Assembly (NCBI GenBank): GCA_030674185.1
Contig: JAPXFY010000015.1
Location: forward strand, 22,683,486-22,747,485
DNA: 64,000 bases
From: Monoplex corrugatus
Lineage: Eukaryota > Mollusca > Gastropoda > Littorinimorpha > Ranellidae
Direction: 5' to 3'
Every line of letters starts with the position of its first letter. Within the stretch, counting starts at the first letter, position 1. Made by a program: the position numbers and the translations under genes. Shown one piece after another: positions 22,800 to 35,470 of the stretch. Under the pieces are notes generated by a model, which was given only the letters and a program-made list of their open reading frames with translations, searched no databases and had not been told where the DNA came from.

Positions 22800-24270
22800 G
22801 TGGTATCATGATAACAGATTTTGTTGGCAAAAGTATGATTTTCAGTTACTTAGAACCTTTGATCTTCCAAGATGCGAACTACTTGTTGTGGTGGCTGTAC
22901 CTGCAAGTTTGTCAGCACATTCATTTTCCTTCACACCAGTGTAGATCCATTACTACAGAGTAGATCCACAAGAACTTTTGTAGTTTGTTACTGTCGGCCC
23001 TCATGTACAGACCCTACTTTCAACTTTTTGGACATGCTCATGGCATCAGTCAGGATAAAGGTCTCACTTTCTTTGATTTCATCTAGTAAAGCTAACCCTG
23101 TCTTCCATTATTAAACTGTGATTTTACATGCAGCCCTTTTTCATATATTGCACTCCCTTTCTGTTTGACAGTAGATCCCAATCTTTTTTTCTTTTTTTTT
23201 CTTCATACCCGAGCTATCACTGTGTATGAAAACATTCCTTACCAGTCCTGCGATGTAGTGGTTGCCGCAACAGACTACTGACTGGGAAGTTGTGGGTTCA
23301 AATCCCCATCAATCCCTTCAAAAATCATTGTGGAATGTTTTGGCTTTAACCGGCTCCTTCCCCGAGTTGGACATGCTATGGGCTCATTGGGAAGACTGGG
23401 ACCACACAGTCTAGTCTCATCCACTTCACCGATGCATCACTGAGAGTGTTGCTCAAATCTTCTGACCAGCAACGCAGGAATCTCTTAGGCATGGTTGATG
23501 CCAGAATGTATTATGATAGTAAGCGTAGAGTACAGTCCTATCACGCAGTCTCAATCCTAGATAGAACTCCATAGCATCATGATTATCATCCTCATTGACA
23601 TCATCATCATCGCATTGTAAAAGCTGTACCAGCTTCTGTGGCCATTAAGGTGCTGTAGAAAATGGGGCACAAAAAAAGGTGAGCACAAAGGTAACCTCCC
23701 TGAGTGCGATGATCCTAAAAAAATATTTTAAAAACCTGAGTGCGATGATCCTAAAAAAATTAAAAAAAGAAAAGAAAAGAAAAAAAGACAGCATCTCTGA
23801 TTTTACAGCATACCTGCTCAATGAGTAATTTCATTTCTCCATTATCTTTACTTTCAGGCCATTCATGGCAATGTCTTCCAAGAATTGTTTCGGTATGATT
23901 GTTCTGTGTAAGCCTTTTACACAGTTTGGATATTTTCTTTAATCTTTTCCTGTCAGCTGGCACATATATGTTGAACTGATTCTTCCACCTGTCCCATCCA
24001 TGACCTTCCACATTGGAGTCAACTACCTTTTGCTGATTTGATCATCTCATTGAGTGGATTTTCTAGGTTTTCTCATGTCCTGAAATATGCCTTTACTTGT
24101 TCTACTTCATGTCTTGCCTGCAGCAAAGGAAAGCCGAGCAGGTACAGCTCTAAGTGGGGGTGAGGGTGTCCTTTGAGTCTCTGAGGATCATTCTTATTGC
24201 TTCGTTTTGTATTCTCATTTCTGATAGCTTTACTCTTTGTATTACAGCTAAGTATAGCCAGAAGACATGG
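22800..24270 (-). mobile_element. Decayed LINE (RT C-terminus and RNase H), split by a SINE
   Basis: Reading the minus strand from 24270: MRIQNEAIRMIL, then LELYLLGFPLLQARHEVEQV with KAYF. This is the 'R.QN.AIR..L ... L..RH....KA' region after the RT domain of Jockey/I-type LINEs. Farther on (23000-22870), IYTGVKENECADKLAG matches the RNase H 'G..GNE.AD.LA' motif. Stops and frameshifts abound. The SINE at 23244-23757 interrupts it. This fragment is older than the one at 2-637. Confidence 0.55.
23244..23757 (+). mobile_element. tRNA-derived SINE, family A, nearly full length
   Basis: Head with A box GTAGTGGTTGCCGCAAC and B box GTGGGTTCAAATCCCC. The body is GGACATGCTATGGGCTCATT and GGGAAGACTGGGACCACAC; the tail contains GTAGAGTACAGTCC, CATCATCATCATCG and GTGAGCACAAAGGTAA. 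The 3' terminal CCTGAGTGCGATGATCCTAA is present twice in tandem before a run of A. Its AT-rich end and LINE host agree with retroposition. Confidence 0.85.
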
Positions 24271-24297
24271 CACTGTTCAATGCCTTTGGCTCACTCA

Positions 24298-24493
24298 CAC
24301 ACACACACCACACACACACACACACACACTTGTCATTCTTTGACACCACTTCAGACTGTCATAAAATTGTGTTCCCTATCGCATTAAAAGCATCCTATTC
24401 AAAATGATCCCTACAAGTGATAGATACTGAGACAGTGACATGAGACCTACTTGTGTATGCATTTATGCACACACACACACACACACACATACA

Positions 24494-24571
<78 letters not shown>
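24298..24571. repeat. (CA)n microsatellites (two tracts)
   Basis: Short tract near 24298-24330 and a longer one at 24467-24571. Confidence 0.95.
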
Positions 24572-24572
<1 letters not shown>

Positions 24573-25199
24573 CACCAATCAAGTTATTCTTACCTCTCAG
24601 CCTCGTTGCTTCTAGCTAACGTTTGCAAAGACTGGGTTAAGTTATTCCCCATATCAATTCACACATGTATTTATCCACAACAACAAAAAAACTGATTGTC
24701 AGTTTCTTTGTGGTGTTACAATGAAGGTACACTCCAGCAGCTGACGTATCGGAATCTTCAGTCCAAGTGTAAATTTACGTTTACGTCAAACACAATACGT
24801 TACTCCTAATACAAAACATCATCACATTTTTGTCATGAAGAACATTGTCTACAAGATACAAAACCAGTCACAGTCTTTTCTTTGTGGGCAGAAAAAAAGA
24901 CAGAATTTGCTCAAGAATTTCAAATCTCACTCTACTGGAGTATTTAAGATGAAAAAAACAGTCCACAAAAATTGCAACCTGGCCAAGAATTCTGTATTTG
25001 TAATTATGGATCATTTTATGACAAATTAGTTGTTTTTTTCGACAGAGCCGTGGACTGAAGATATGGTGTATCAAGTTCAGTCCCAACCGGCAACATTAAA
25101 AAATGACCTGTTCACTTCCCATCTTAATGTTGCCATTATTCTGGTGGTGTCAGTTTTGTATTTCATACAGTCCTCTGACCCATCCCATCTCAAGACCTA
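24572..25199. other. No gene seen
   Basis: AT-rich DNA with no confident element. Confidence 0.4.
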
Positions 25200-25209
25200 G
25201 CCAGCACAT

Positions 25210-25385
25210 AGCGTTTTCCTCAGACTAAGGATGTTTGCCAGATAATTGCTGACAGATTTGATGGAGCACATATGGAACTTCCCAGTGATCTGTCAGATTA
25301 CTGCTGGCAGATTTGGGTGGAGCACATATGGGCATTGTCCAAGTGTGATGAATCCCTCTTGAACAAACTCCAAATTCTAAACTCC
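25210..25385. repeat. Short interspersed repeat with GGAGCACATATGG units
   Basis: CAGATTTGATGGAGCACATA and CAGATTTGGGTGGAGCACAT form a tandem pair. The adjacent GTGATGAATCCCTCTTGAAC segment recurs inverted at 19255-19300 and in degraded form at 33690-33770 and 50860-50930. Confidence 0.55.
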
Positions 25386-25389
25386 ATGT

Positions 25390-27140
25390 ACATGTCCACT
25401 ACACTAAATTATGTTTAAATCTAATCAGCCTGATGAGCACATTTATCAAGCCAGCCTGGCAATGCATTTAAAAATAGGCTTAGTCTATGACAATTCACAA
25501 AAAATTACATACTCAAATTAACCTTCATGACCCAAATTTAGTAAAGATCCATTTGTAAACAGTGGTGAAATATTTGCAAATATTCAAACACAGTGATCTC
25601 TGGGGTCAATCTTGATCAATATCCTTTTTTCTTTCTTAAAGATGACTGCAAAACAAGCATGTGAAAGCGCCGCCCCCTTTCCGTCTCTCTCTCTCTTGAA
25701 AAATTATTGATCAAAAACATAATTTGTTAACAGTGATGGAAACATTATTCAGTGAACAAGAAATTTTAGAAAATACTATCTGCCAAAATCAACGTAATTC
25801 ACAGCCACAATTTTCTTTCTTTTGAACAGAAGACTTCGTTGTTGCTGTTGTTCATTTCACATCCTTTACCCATCTGTTGAGTAACCTGACTTTATAAGGA
25901 AATCAATGAAATGAATGAAGTCACACCATGCCTCAAAACAAATACGAAATCAAGACTCTTGACAGGTAAGCAGTATTTTCCTTCCAAACCCAAGCTTCAG
26001 TCAGACTGCTCTCATCTGACTGACTGACTGTAGTGTAACTACACTGCACATGCCCACGTGATCATATCACAGACTTGATCTTGCTCTACACGTGTATCAA
26101 TATCTGAACTTATGCAGGTCAACCATCTCTATATAACAACCTTCATCTGTTTATATAATGTCTAACCTTGACCAGGTCAATCATTGTAGCTAGACGACAC
26201 AATGTTGTACGAGTCAGTTATCAGTTTTAACACCACTTCTGTTCGAACTTATCTATCAATCATTTAGACAACCGGCTTGTGATATTACCTGTGTATAAGT
26301 TCTTAAGTATTTCAAACATCACAAAATATTCTGAGACAGTAAACTGATACCCAAATCTATTATAGTCTTAAGTCTATATATATAATAAATTGTGATTAAG
26401 TTATTCTGGTAGCAGTGAGGAGCTTTTCACAGCCACAAGATAAGTTAAATGACTTTCAGTTTCACACAACCTCCACACCAGTTACTAACTCACCTGCATA
26501 AAACCAAAGAAAGACAGATAGAGACAGACTATGGTAGGAGACAAGGAGTAAGACAGGGAGAGTAAATCAAATGACAGACATATAAAAATACTAGTGGCTC
26601 AGTGAAATTCCAGTCTATGAAAGCCCCAGCATCCATTCCTACTTGTTTTGTTGGATCAACACCTTTATGCTACATTGCATAATAACCTTGTGACAAGTAA
26701 AAGCCTGCTTTTTATACATCATATCATTTTCTATGGAGATAGTACGCTCCCATTTGTAGGTTACTGACCAAAATGTGAGCTTTTTCAATGTTGTCTTTCA
26801 TTTTCTGCTTCAATCTTAGGCATTTTTTTTTTATTGTTAACCCTTCCATTAAGAATAATATGCAAACTAATTGCTTATCATTTTCTGTTTTCCTAATATA
26901 AAAAATTGTCATAAAACTAAACAAAAGCCAGCTGAATGACATAACATTACTTAGCTGTATTTGTTCACAAGCCCTGTGGCATGATGAAGCATCGTATCAC
27001 ACAGTTCGACATAGCTAGTTTTCAATCTATTCTTAAACACAAGTCAACTGTGTAGATAGACATACATCAGATGAAAAAAACAGGCAGACAAGCAGAGACA
27101 GACTGAAACAAGAAAAATGGGGAAAAAAGGACCAGCAGAC
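25390..27140. other. 1.7 kb without a recognisable gene
   Basis: AT-rich unique-looking DNA. Weak short frames lack domain or splice support. A simple (CTGA)n patch lies at about 26020. Confidence 0.45.
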
Positions 27141-27152
27141 CTATATTCTACA

Positions 27153-27585
27153 CCACACACACACACACACACACACCACACACAAACAACACACACACAC
27201 AACACACACACAACACAAATAGGTTCATAATATAAGAAACAGACAATGGAATCAACTGCTTGAGTCTGTTAATCTGCTGGTCGGCGCGCTTTGTGGGCCA
27301 ATGTATAAAATAAACCAATTTTATGTGTTTAAGTAATGCTTACCAGATGAAAATAATGCACATGATAATGATTATAAATGACTCATTACAAGGGAATGTA
27401 TCCAGTCAGCAGATGTATTACCATTTCAGGAAAGCTTTAGTAGCCTTTACCAAGTGGGTTTTTTTTTTCAAATCACTAAGAAAACATGACCTATAAAGGA
27501 CTAGATATTGCTTTCATCTGACAAGGTTACAAAGGTTGATCGCTCCTCATATTATTCAGCATGCATATAAAATGTGCACATACAC

Positions 27586-27620
<35 letters not shown>

Positions 27621-27817
27621 CAACACACACACACACAACACACACACACACACACACAGAAACACACACACATGCACACACACACACACACACTATGCAA
27701 CACACACACACACATATGCATAACACACCACACACATAATGCATACACACACTACACACACACACACACACACAACACACACACACACACGACACCACAC
27801 ACACACACACACACACA

Positions 27818-27848
<31 letters not shown>

Positions 27849-27850
27849 AG
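27153..27850. repeat. (CA)n microsatellites, clustered
   Basis: Interrupted CA tracts at 27153-27215 and 27586-27848. Between them lies plain AT-rich DNA. Confidence 0.95.
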
Positions 27851-28344
27851 GGGCAGAAAAAAAAAAAACTGCTACCCAAAATAGACAAAACTACAAGAAA
27901 TCTTGGCCCGAGTTCATTACACGGATTTTTTTCAAGTTACTAGTTTATAAAAAAAAAAAGAAAACTGAATAAAAAACATGATGCTAAGATAAATCATAAT
28001 TCAAAACAAATGAAATCACTTAAGCACAAATCTGTTCAATCTTTCACAAACAAAAAACCACATGCAGATTATATGAAAAGAAAATTGCTGTAGGGCTTTA
28101 TACAGTATGAACAAAATCACACGTAGACATGAAAAAAATTCAAGACTTCATGCATTCTTCAAGTCAGTGCAGATGACCAACATAACTGAAAAAGAAAGCC
28201 AAAGGTCCACAAACATACAGGGGAACTGGATGGATGCAAGGGTGTGTGCGAATTTATGGCTCGATTACAGATGACTTTTCTATACATCTTCTGAAGAACT
28301 GCATATTAACGAAAACAATAAGATTTTAAGAGAAAAAAAGATAT

Positions 28345-28345
28345 T

Positions 28346-28428
<83 letters not shown>

Positions 28429-28541
28429 CTCATCACACATACATGCAGATACAGATATAATGCATAGATTGCGATGAGGAGAATCACATTCTGTTCATTT
28501 TTACTGATATTGTGATATTCACACACTCACACACACACTCT

Positions 28542-28574
<33 letters not shown>

Positions 28575-28635
28575 ACGCACACACACACCACACACACACA
28601 CTCATACATAAACACAAACACACACACCGACTGAC
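28345..28635. repeat. (CA)n microsatellites
   Basis: CA tracts at 28348-28430 and 28518-28628. (AGAC)n follows at 28705-28745. Confidence 0.95.
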
Positions 28636-29257
28636 ATACACCATCAACATCATCATCATTACCACTATCATTATCATAATCACCATGAATGTGAGAAGAG
28701 TCTCTCAGACAGACAGAGAGACAGACAGACAGACAGAGACACGCAGATCTATATAGGATAACAGACAATCAGAAGTATTTTAAGATCGAGCCCTAGTCCA
28801 AAATGGGACTATGCTACATTGTACAAAATTTACATAACATTTTAACACCCTGAAATAATGTCACCTGCAGATTAAATAACACAGACAATTAAATACAGAT
28901 AAAATGAATATAGTAGAGTCCACCTATAACAAACCTGCCTACAATGAATGTCCAGCAACACCGTCTTTTTTTTAATTTCCCTGCCAACTTCCTTCTCTTT
29001 CATTCTTATAAAATATTGTCTACAATGAACAAAACCGTAAAATACTGTCTCCTAGCGTGCATAACAAATTCCTCTTCGCATGAATGATGTGTCGTTTCCC
29101 AAATGCCAAGCTTGGTATGCACAGTCTTGCCCAATAACGAACAAGCGTTTAGATTGGTACAACTGCTCAGCATTATACACTGCATGTATAACATCCGCAG
29201 CAATATTCAGCATTAAATAACATTAGCAACACACAATAGCAGCGATGAGTATATCAT

Positions 29258-29262
29258 GTGTG

Positions 29263-29360
<98 letters not shown>
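29258..29360. repeat. (GT)n microsatellite
   Basis: Uninterrupted GT tract about 80 bases upstream of the LINE fragment. Confidence 0.95.
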
Positions 29361-29425
29361 CATGTGTGATTGTGCATGTGTGTTTCTTTTTGGGTTCTTC
29401 AATGACTGAGCCCTAAAACTTTCTT

Positions 29426-30385
29426 ATGAACATCACAATGATGACGTGTGAAATTGGGAATGTTGTGAATAGGATTCAACAGGACTTAGATAAACTCGTT
29501 GACTGGGCAGATTGTTGGCAGCTGCGGTTCAATGCGACAAAATGTAAGGTTCTACACCTCGGACGCAGGAACCCCAAGGCAGTGTATAGCATGAGACTAC
29601 ACAACAGCGAAGAGAGAGTGCTGCTGGAGTCATCAAGGGGAGAGAAAGATCTGGGAGTATTGGTAGATCAGGAGCTCAAATTCAGCTGGCATGTCGAGAC
29701 ACAGGTCAACAAAGCTAATAGAATTCTAAGGCTGATCAGGCGCACTTACCATTACCTCGACACTGAGACCATGCGACAGCTGTTCATCGCACTGATACGC
29801 CCTCACCTGGAATTTGCCAACAGTGTGTGGTCACCAAGGTATCAGAAAGATAAGGACATCATCGAAGGCGTTCTCAGGCGAGCAACAAAGTTGGTTCCTG
29901 GTTTGGTTGACTATCCCTATGAAGAGCGACTTGCCAGAATGAAAATACCCAGCATGCAGTACCGAAGGGACAGGGGCGACATGATTGAAACCTATAAGTT
30001 CACACACGAGTAGTACAACGTAAAGATCCTCTTGTCCCTGAAAACAGTGCTAAGCAGACCCGTGGGCATAGTCTAAAGCTCAAGAAAGGGAGTTGCAATA
30101 GTTCGCTGCGCCAGCACTTTTTCTTCAATCGAGTGGTGAATCCCTGGAACGCGCTCCCAGAAAAAGTGGTCAACGCACCATTTCTTGACAGCTTCAAGGC
30201 CAGTCTGGATCGCCATTGGGCAGACCGCATGTATCTGATTAGGTAGACTTTCAGACGGTTGCGCCATCAAGAAGTTTTTCAACAGTATGAATAACCAAGT
30301 TTTTTTTTCGTGAAAAAGACCAGACTAAAGGCTGAATAGCCTAAACCAGTCTGCAGCGGCATGGTATGGTATGGTATGGTATGTC
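29426..30385 (+). mobile_element. 5'-truncated CR1/Jockey-like LINE with (ATGGT)n 3' end
   Basis: The first frame (29426-30013) begins just past the catalytic box: QQDLDKLVDWADCWQLRFNA, TKCKVLHLGR, EKDLGVLVD, then ANRILRLIRRTYHYLD and LIRPHLEFANSVWSP, a classic order for CR1/Jockey-type RT thumb regions. The frame stops at 30013. The same protein continues in another frame from about 30014 to 30244, with FFFNRVVNPWNALPEKVV and SFKASLDRHW, the standard C-terminal end, so one frameshift is present. The 3' end closes with four ATGGT units at about 30359-30381, the microsatellite-type tail used by CR1-like elements in place of poly(A). Confidence 0.8.
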
Positions 30386-30856
30386 TGAACTCCATTAGCA
30401 AGGCAAAAAATCAATTAACACTGAGTAAAATCATTGATTTTTCTTACTCGTAACCATTACGAACTACTGCTATAATGAACACATATCCATTTCCCTTGAA
30501 GTTCATTGGAGGCAGACTTTACTGAATACAAAGAAATAACATAAATCAGCCCATGTTAGTATGTATGCATGGATACACATTTTTCCCAATGACTATCACA
30601 CACACACACTCACTCACACACCAGCACACACACACTAGCACAAAGAATGACACATCAGGCAAAGAAAGGCACGCATGATCTGCACCAATCTGTGACTCAA
30701 AACAAACTGATCTACACACGTGACAATGAGTTGAAATAACAACTTTCGTTTTTGTATGAAACATAACAATGAATCAATGATCCAGTCTTTCCCGTTTCCT
30801 GTCAACTTGTATTCTCATTTTATTATAATACGCTCGAGAATTAAACAATTTCTCTC

Positions 30857-30987
30857 ACCTGTTCCCATTAGCCTGTTGCTCAGGCTCTCTTCCTAACAGA
30901 GGTCACTTTTACATCGCCGGTATGATCCCACACCAAGTCTGCTTGAGCCTGGCTTTGAGTTTCGCTTGCATCGTCTGCCGTCTCCAT
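30857..30987 (-). CDS. Candidate first exon (possibly gene 2)
   Basis: On the minus strand an ATG in a fair context (AAAATGG) starts METADDASETQSQAQADLVW then DHTGD. GTAAAA (after DHTGD) and CAG|GTGAGA (30856) are possible donors. With the GTGAGA donor, another frame of the same exon (EPEQQANGNR) would join exon 21605-21704 in correct phase, but that frame has no ATG after its last stop. So either an intermediate exon or an alternative start is needed. The acidic, Gln-rich composition resembles a cytoplasmic N-terminus. The sequence upstream (about 31000) could be promoter; I see no TATA box. Confidence 0.3.
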
Positions 30988-31169
30988 TTTCAACAAGGTC
31001 ATGTGATATCCGCACAAGGGACTTAAGGTCCATGGATCTATTTAAGCTTTTTAATCATGTTGTTATTTCCCTTGAAATGCAAAAACAATTGTATCTTAAA
31101 AATTCAATAAGATAGACAAAACCTGATGGTGTATTGATGAAAATTTGTTTGATGAGTCATTTAAGACAT

Positions 31170-31400
31170 TGAGTTAAGGGTTATTCAATAGCCCTGAGTT
31201 ACGGGGAGTGAAGTGGTAGATAACTACACCTTTTTTCTGGACAACACTACCATGACGAGGGGAGTGCCTATGTCCTCTCCTTCGATCACAGCCCGGAGGG
31301 CTTACCTGGGGGCCTGCCACTCGAACATTTCTCTAGCCAGACTCATACTCATGCAATCAAATTAGACAGCAAGATTCAGCTCTATCTTTGCGCTAAAGAG
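31170..31400 (+). repeat. Family C copy 3
   Basis: Contains GGGGAGTGAAGTGGTAGATA, ACTACACCTTTTTTCTGG, GAGGGGAGTGCC and CTAGCCAGACTCATAC in the same order as 46150-46400. Confidence 0.55.
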
Positions 31401-31843
31401 GCCATTTTATTAATCATTAGTTCTGTATTGAACGGGTACTTGTTTTGCCGCCGCCATCGCCGTCACCACCACCAAACAAACCAAGATAGTCAAGCATACT
31501 TACAATCACTTTTCATACTCACTTTATACGTGTTCTTGAATTTGTCCAGTGTTTGCTTTCAGTACATGATCAATTGATCTGGATTGTTATGAAATAATCT
31601 TAGTACAATGCAATGCGAATTATCAAGCGCCAGTACCATAGGGGTCTCGTTTCAAAGCGTGCTGATCTGATACTGCTACAGTTCCTACAAATACATATTT
31701 CTACCATTTCATATCTAAACAAAAATACCCGTCAAACCTCAAAGTAAAGACACTTAATTATTCAGATTCAAGAGTTATGGCCTTGAGGTCCTACTGGACC
31801 TGTCTCACAGCCATATACTGGACATTTGGTGGTGGTGGTTTGT

Positions 31844-31845
<2 letters not shown>

Positions 31846-31888
<43 letters not shown>

Positions 31889-31906
31889 GTGTGTGTGTGT
31901 GCATGA

Positions 31907-31997
<91 letters not shown>
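31846..31997. repeat. (GT)n microsatellite
   Basis: GT tract with a GCATGAGTGC interruption, ending in (CTGT)n. The DNA to 32735 is AT-rich without a gene. Confidence 0.95.
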
Positions 31998-32735
31998 TAT
32001 CTGTCTGTCTGTTTTTGCTTTGTTTTGTTCTCGTTACAATAGATTTACCGTATGAAATTTGGGCTGTTTGATTGCTCAGAGCACGTCTCCAAAGTGCATC
32101 ACTACCTTTGTACCCGTTCTAGCTACCAGTATCTGCGTGTGTTTATGTTTCAGTTCAGTTGTTTCCCTACTGTTGTTGTTTTCATTTAGTTATTCTTACA
32201 ACTGAAAAATGTATATTGTTACTATTATTTCTATTATTATATTGTTGTTATTGTTGTTGCTGGAGATTGAAATTTGTTTGCTTTGCATACATCTGCCTAT
32301 GTTTCTCATGAATTTGTGAAACGTTTTAGTACCCATTTGACGTAGAAATAAACACCAGTTTTGTTTCATTTTTATAGCTTCTCTGACATTGTGTGTTTTG
32401 TGGCTCATCTGTTTTCATCTGGTGCTTTTTCCCTCCAGCTTACCTGTTGTGACTACGTGCTCTAATTTCTCTTGCCTGATAAAACATACTACAAATGTTG
32501 CTTGTCTTTTCCTAATCTTCGCGATTAATGCCCTTTTTTTGTGTCTGCCTCCTTCCAGACTGTCTCATTTGTTTTTTTGCTGTACTGTCCATGGAACTTG
32601 TATGTGCATAGCCATAAAGTCTGTGATCATCGATTAAGAATTTGACAATGAAAAGAAAATCGACAACAAAGACAGCGACAAGAGTAGAACTCATGTAATG
32701 ATGACATACACATGCCAAATATTGCGGTCATAGTG

Positions 32736-32975
32736 CGTGACCGTAAAAATGACGACTGAAGTCACGAAAGCGTCAGTGATAACGTTATCGATGATCGCTT
32801 CGATGATAACACTGGCGATTAACAACGATCACATGACAATGAATGCGCGTGATCTGTGCCGGGCTGCATCAGCTCCCGTAAAGATAACGACTGAAGGCAC
32901 GAAAATGTCACTGACAAACTTTATCGATGACCACTCTTATAACGATAACAATGATGATAACGACCCCACCCGCAA
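32736..32975. repeat. Tandem direct duplication, about 142-bp period
   Basis: CGTAAAAATGACGACTGAAG followed by TCACGAAAGCGTCA recurs as CGTAAAGATAACGACTGAAG with GCACGAAAATGTCA at 32878, including the TTATCGATGA block. No coding frame is convincing. Confidence 0.6.
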
Positions 32976-33194
32976 TACGCAAATGCTGATGTTCTACACC
33001 GAATCTGCCGATGGAAATGGATTAGACTGGGGTTGGGTTGTTGTTTTTTTCTTTTTTTGCCCGAGCGTAGGCTTATGCGCAGGTAAAGGATTTATGCCAG
33101 GCTCATTTTAAATCTTATCCATTACGTGGCTATCTGTGTCGTCTTCGCATATCGTAGAATTCATTCCGAGAAACTGAAACTGAAGCGAACTGGA

Positions 33195-33297
33195 TTTTTC
33201 TTTGTTTGTTAGGTTGGGTTGGTTTGGTTTGGGTTTGGTATGGTTGGGTTTGGTATGGTTTGGTCTTACCTTATTTTGTTTTGTTTTGTTTAAGTCA
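33195..33297. repeat. GGTTT/GGTAT-rich low-complexity tract
   Basis: TTGGGTTGGTTTGGTTTGGG then TTTGGTATGG units, followed by TTTTG units. Confidence 0.8.
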
Positions 33298-33299
33298 CG

Positions 33300-33625
33300 A
33301 CGGAACTTTTCCCTGTTCAATGCAGGGAAAGCACGTCGCCATACCATTGCGCCATCTCCCTTTACCCTCTATGTGAATATGTTTTGTTTACCTATAACTG
33401 TGGATTTTTATGCAGACTTTTGCCAGGAACTTTTGCCATGGGATTTTTCACGTGCTTTGAGTTTACGATGTACCCGGTACCTCAGTTTTCAGTGTTATCC
33501 AAAAGACTAGCACCCAGACCACCCACTCAAGATCAAGAGGGGACAGGAGAAAAATCTTTCTCCGTTCGGGAATTGAACCCCTAGATTTTATCTGTTAGCC
33601 AGCCACGCTACGTTTGTTTTGCCTT
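33300..33625 (-). mobile_element. tRNA-derived SINE, family B
   Basis: On the minus strand the head carries GTGGCTGGCTAACAGAT (A box region) and GGGGTTCAATTCCCGAAC (B box). The body is GGGTGCTAGTCTTTT, ACTGAGGTACCGGGTACATC and CATGGCAAAAGTTCCTGGCA. It shares this order with 54964-55220. Confidence 0.7.
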
Positions 33626-33850
33626 TACTCCAATGCATTGGGAAGATTTGCACAGAATCAAGGAGTGAGCCAGAAAATGGCAGATAACTGTTGGTGGATT
33701 TGAGTAAAGCATTTTATATGGAAAAGGGAACGCGATGGGTTCCTTTTGAACTAATTCCAAACTGGTTGTCTAGGCCTACGTCTTTGAGTGTGTGTGTTTG
33801 TTCGTTCGTTGCTTGATTTAACGTCTTTTCACTAAAAGTGATATTAGACG

Positions 33851-33852
<2 letters not shown>

Positions 33853-33894
<42 letters not shown>

Positions 33895-33949
33895 TGCGTG
33901 CGTGCGTGCGTGCGTGCGTGCGTGTGTGTGTGTGTGTGTGTGTGTGCGT

Positions 33950-34018
<69 letters not shown>
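33853..34018. repeat. (GT)n with (GTGC)n microsatellite
   Basis: GT tract interrupted by GTGCGTGCGTGCGTGCGTGC and a second GT tract. Confidence 0.95.
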
Positions 34019-34019
<1 letters not shown>

Positions 34020-34312
34020 CTTTATCTAACAGATACTCTATTTAAAAAAAAAAAATGACCACAGAAAACATTTTATTTCATGGATAATTGTATTTGATAC
34101 AAAACAACAACATTTAACCTGATGGAAAAGATTCAGGAAAAATATATACCTTCGACAATTGATTTATGTTATATCCAGGCTGCTTACTCAAGAGAAATAA
34201 TTTACAAATACTTTGTTGCATGTCGGAAAATTGTGAAATTCTCAATCGTTCCCATTTGTATTACCACTGACAACGACGACGACGACATATTTATATATAT
34301 AGGCAAACCACG

Positions 34313-34362
34313 TTTGAAATTCTTCTGAAATTGTTCGAGCTTTTCGCTCATCATCAGAGTTC
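34313..34362 (-). repeat. Hammerhead-like / Penelope-type repeat end
   Basis: Minus strand: CTGATGA, then GAGC-GAAAA-GCTC (a 4-bp stem and loop) and GAACA. This is the order of a minimal hammerhead core (CUGAUGA, stem II, GAAA), with the last element imperfect (GAAC). Such motifs are known from the terminal regions of Penelope-like retroelements. Confidence 0.4.
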
Positions 34363-34859
34363 CTAAAAAGGAGAAAATAACACAAATGTTATCAAACCAA
34401 GAAACAGAAATCAGCATTAAACACGAACAACATTAGAATGTGAAGCGATCATACAAAATGATTACAGCTTAATTGTCAGCTGTCGGCTTCGATACTCATC
34501 TCTGGTGTTGATCGTAGGTCACAATTCTCTTATAGGCAATGCTTCAAGCGTCATCAAAAATGTTTCTCCCCGGGTTGTTGCGTGACATCGTTCACGTCCA
34601 TCGTCTTCATTCCACATTGGTCAATATGCGTTTTTATTGGCCCACTGTTTTAGATGTGCTCTCTGAGGCGAGATTGCAAATGTGCAAATACTGCACATGT
34701 ATATGAGCCAAAGTCAAAAGGTGCTTCTTGCTTTTGTCCAAAATGAAAGAGTTTTAAGGCATTAGATTTATCATGTTTTAAGAAGTATGGACATCAATGT
34801 TCAATGTTTATACAGTGAAAATTGTCTTTTTTTGTATCTCTGCTCATAAATGTTTAAAA

Positions 34860-35470
34860 AATGTCTGGTTTCACTCGTGACATGTGACGACAAATATATC
34901 CTTACCCATGTCATTACTGATTAAAATATGATTACTTCATGGAAATGTGTGGTGTTTTCAGGCTTGAGAGGTTCTAAAAATGGAATATCTAAAACAAACT
35001 ATACTTTTGTGCCAGTTCATTAGGGAGAAAATAACTGCTGTTTGTTGTCACGGTCACAAATGACACCATCTTATTCACAGACAAGACAGCTACAGTGAAA
35101 AGCAAGAAAACAGGACAGTTTCTTATATCTTATTCCAAGGAACACAATGAAAAGATTTATGAAAAGGATGGAAAAGTTAATATACCAAATATTACAAAGC
35201 ATAGCAACAAAATAAGTTTCATCTGTGACAATTGCAGTGTGACACCAACACACCTTTCTGTATATTTGTGCTCATAAAAACACAAAGCAAGCAATTTTTT
35301 TAATTATTCTGATATATTCCTAAGAACACAATGAGAAGATTTATGAAAAGAATGTCAAAGTTAATACATGAAATATTTCAAAGCATAGCAACAAAATTTC
35401 ATCTGTGACGATTGCAGTGTGACTCGAACACAATTTCCTGCAGCATGTCATGAATGACTCCTCCATTCAA
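34860..35470. repeat. Tandem duplication carrying TTTCATCTGTGAC motifs
   Basis: Two copies with about 195-base period: GGAACACAATGAAAAGATTT ... AAGCATAGCAACAAAA ... TTTCATCTGTGACAATTGCA and AAGAACACAATGAGAAGATT ... TTTCATCTGTGACGATTGCA. The motif recurs beyond the RTE element (39629, 39807 and inverted at about 39990). Confidence 0.65.

Larger units (their letters stand above)
28911..30524. mobile_element. Possible pogo/Tigger-like DNA transposon remnant, with a nested LINE
   Basis: The left end AGTAGAGTCCACCTATAACA and the right end (complement) AGTAAAGTCTGCCTCCAATG resemble each other and the generic pogo-type terminus, with further 'ACAATGAA' repeats inside on both sides. No transposase survives. 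The interior holds the GT tract and a CR1-like LINE piece. The identification is tentative. Confidence 0.3.

Noticed and set aside
33108..33347. Minus-strand KPNQPN-rich frame
   Set aside because: Translation of a GGTTT-type simple repeat.
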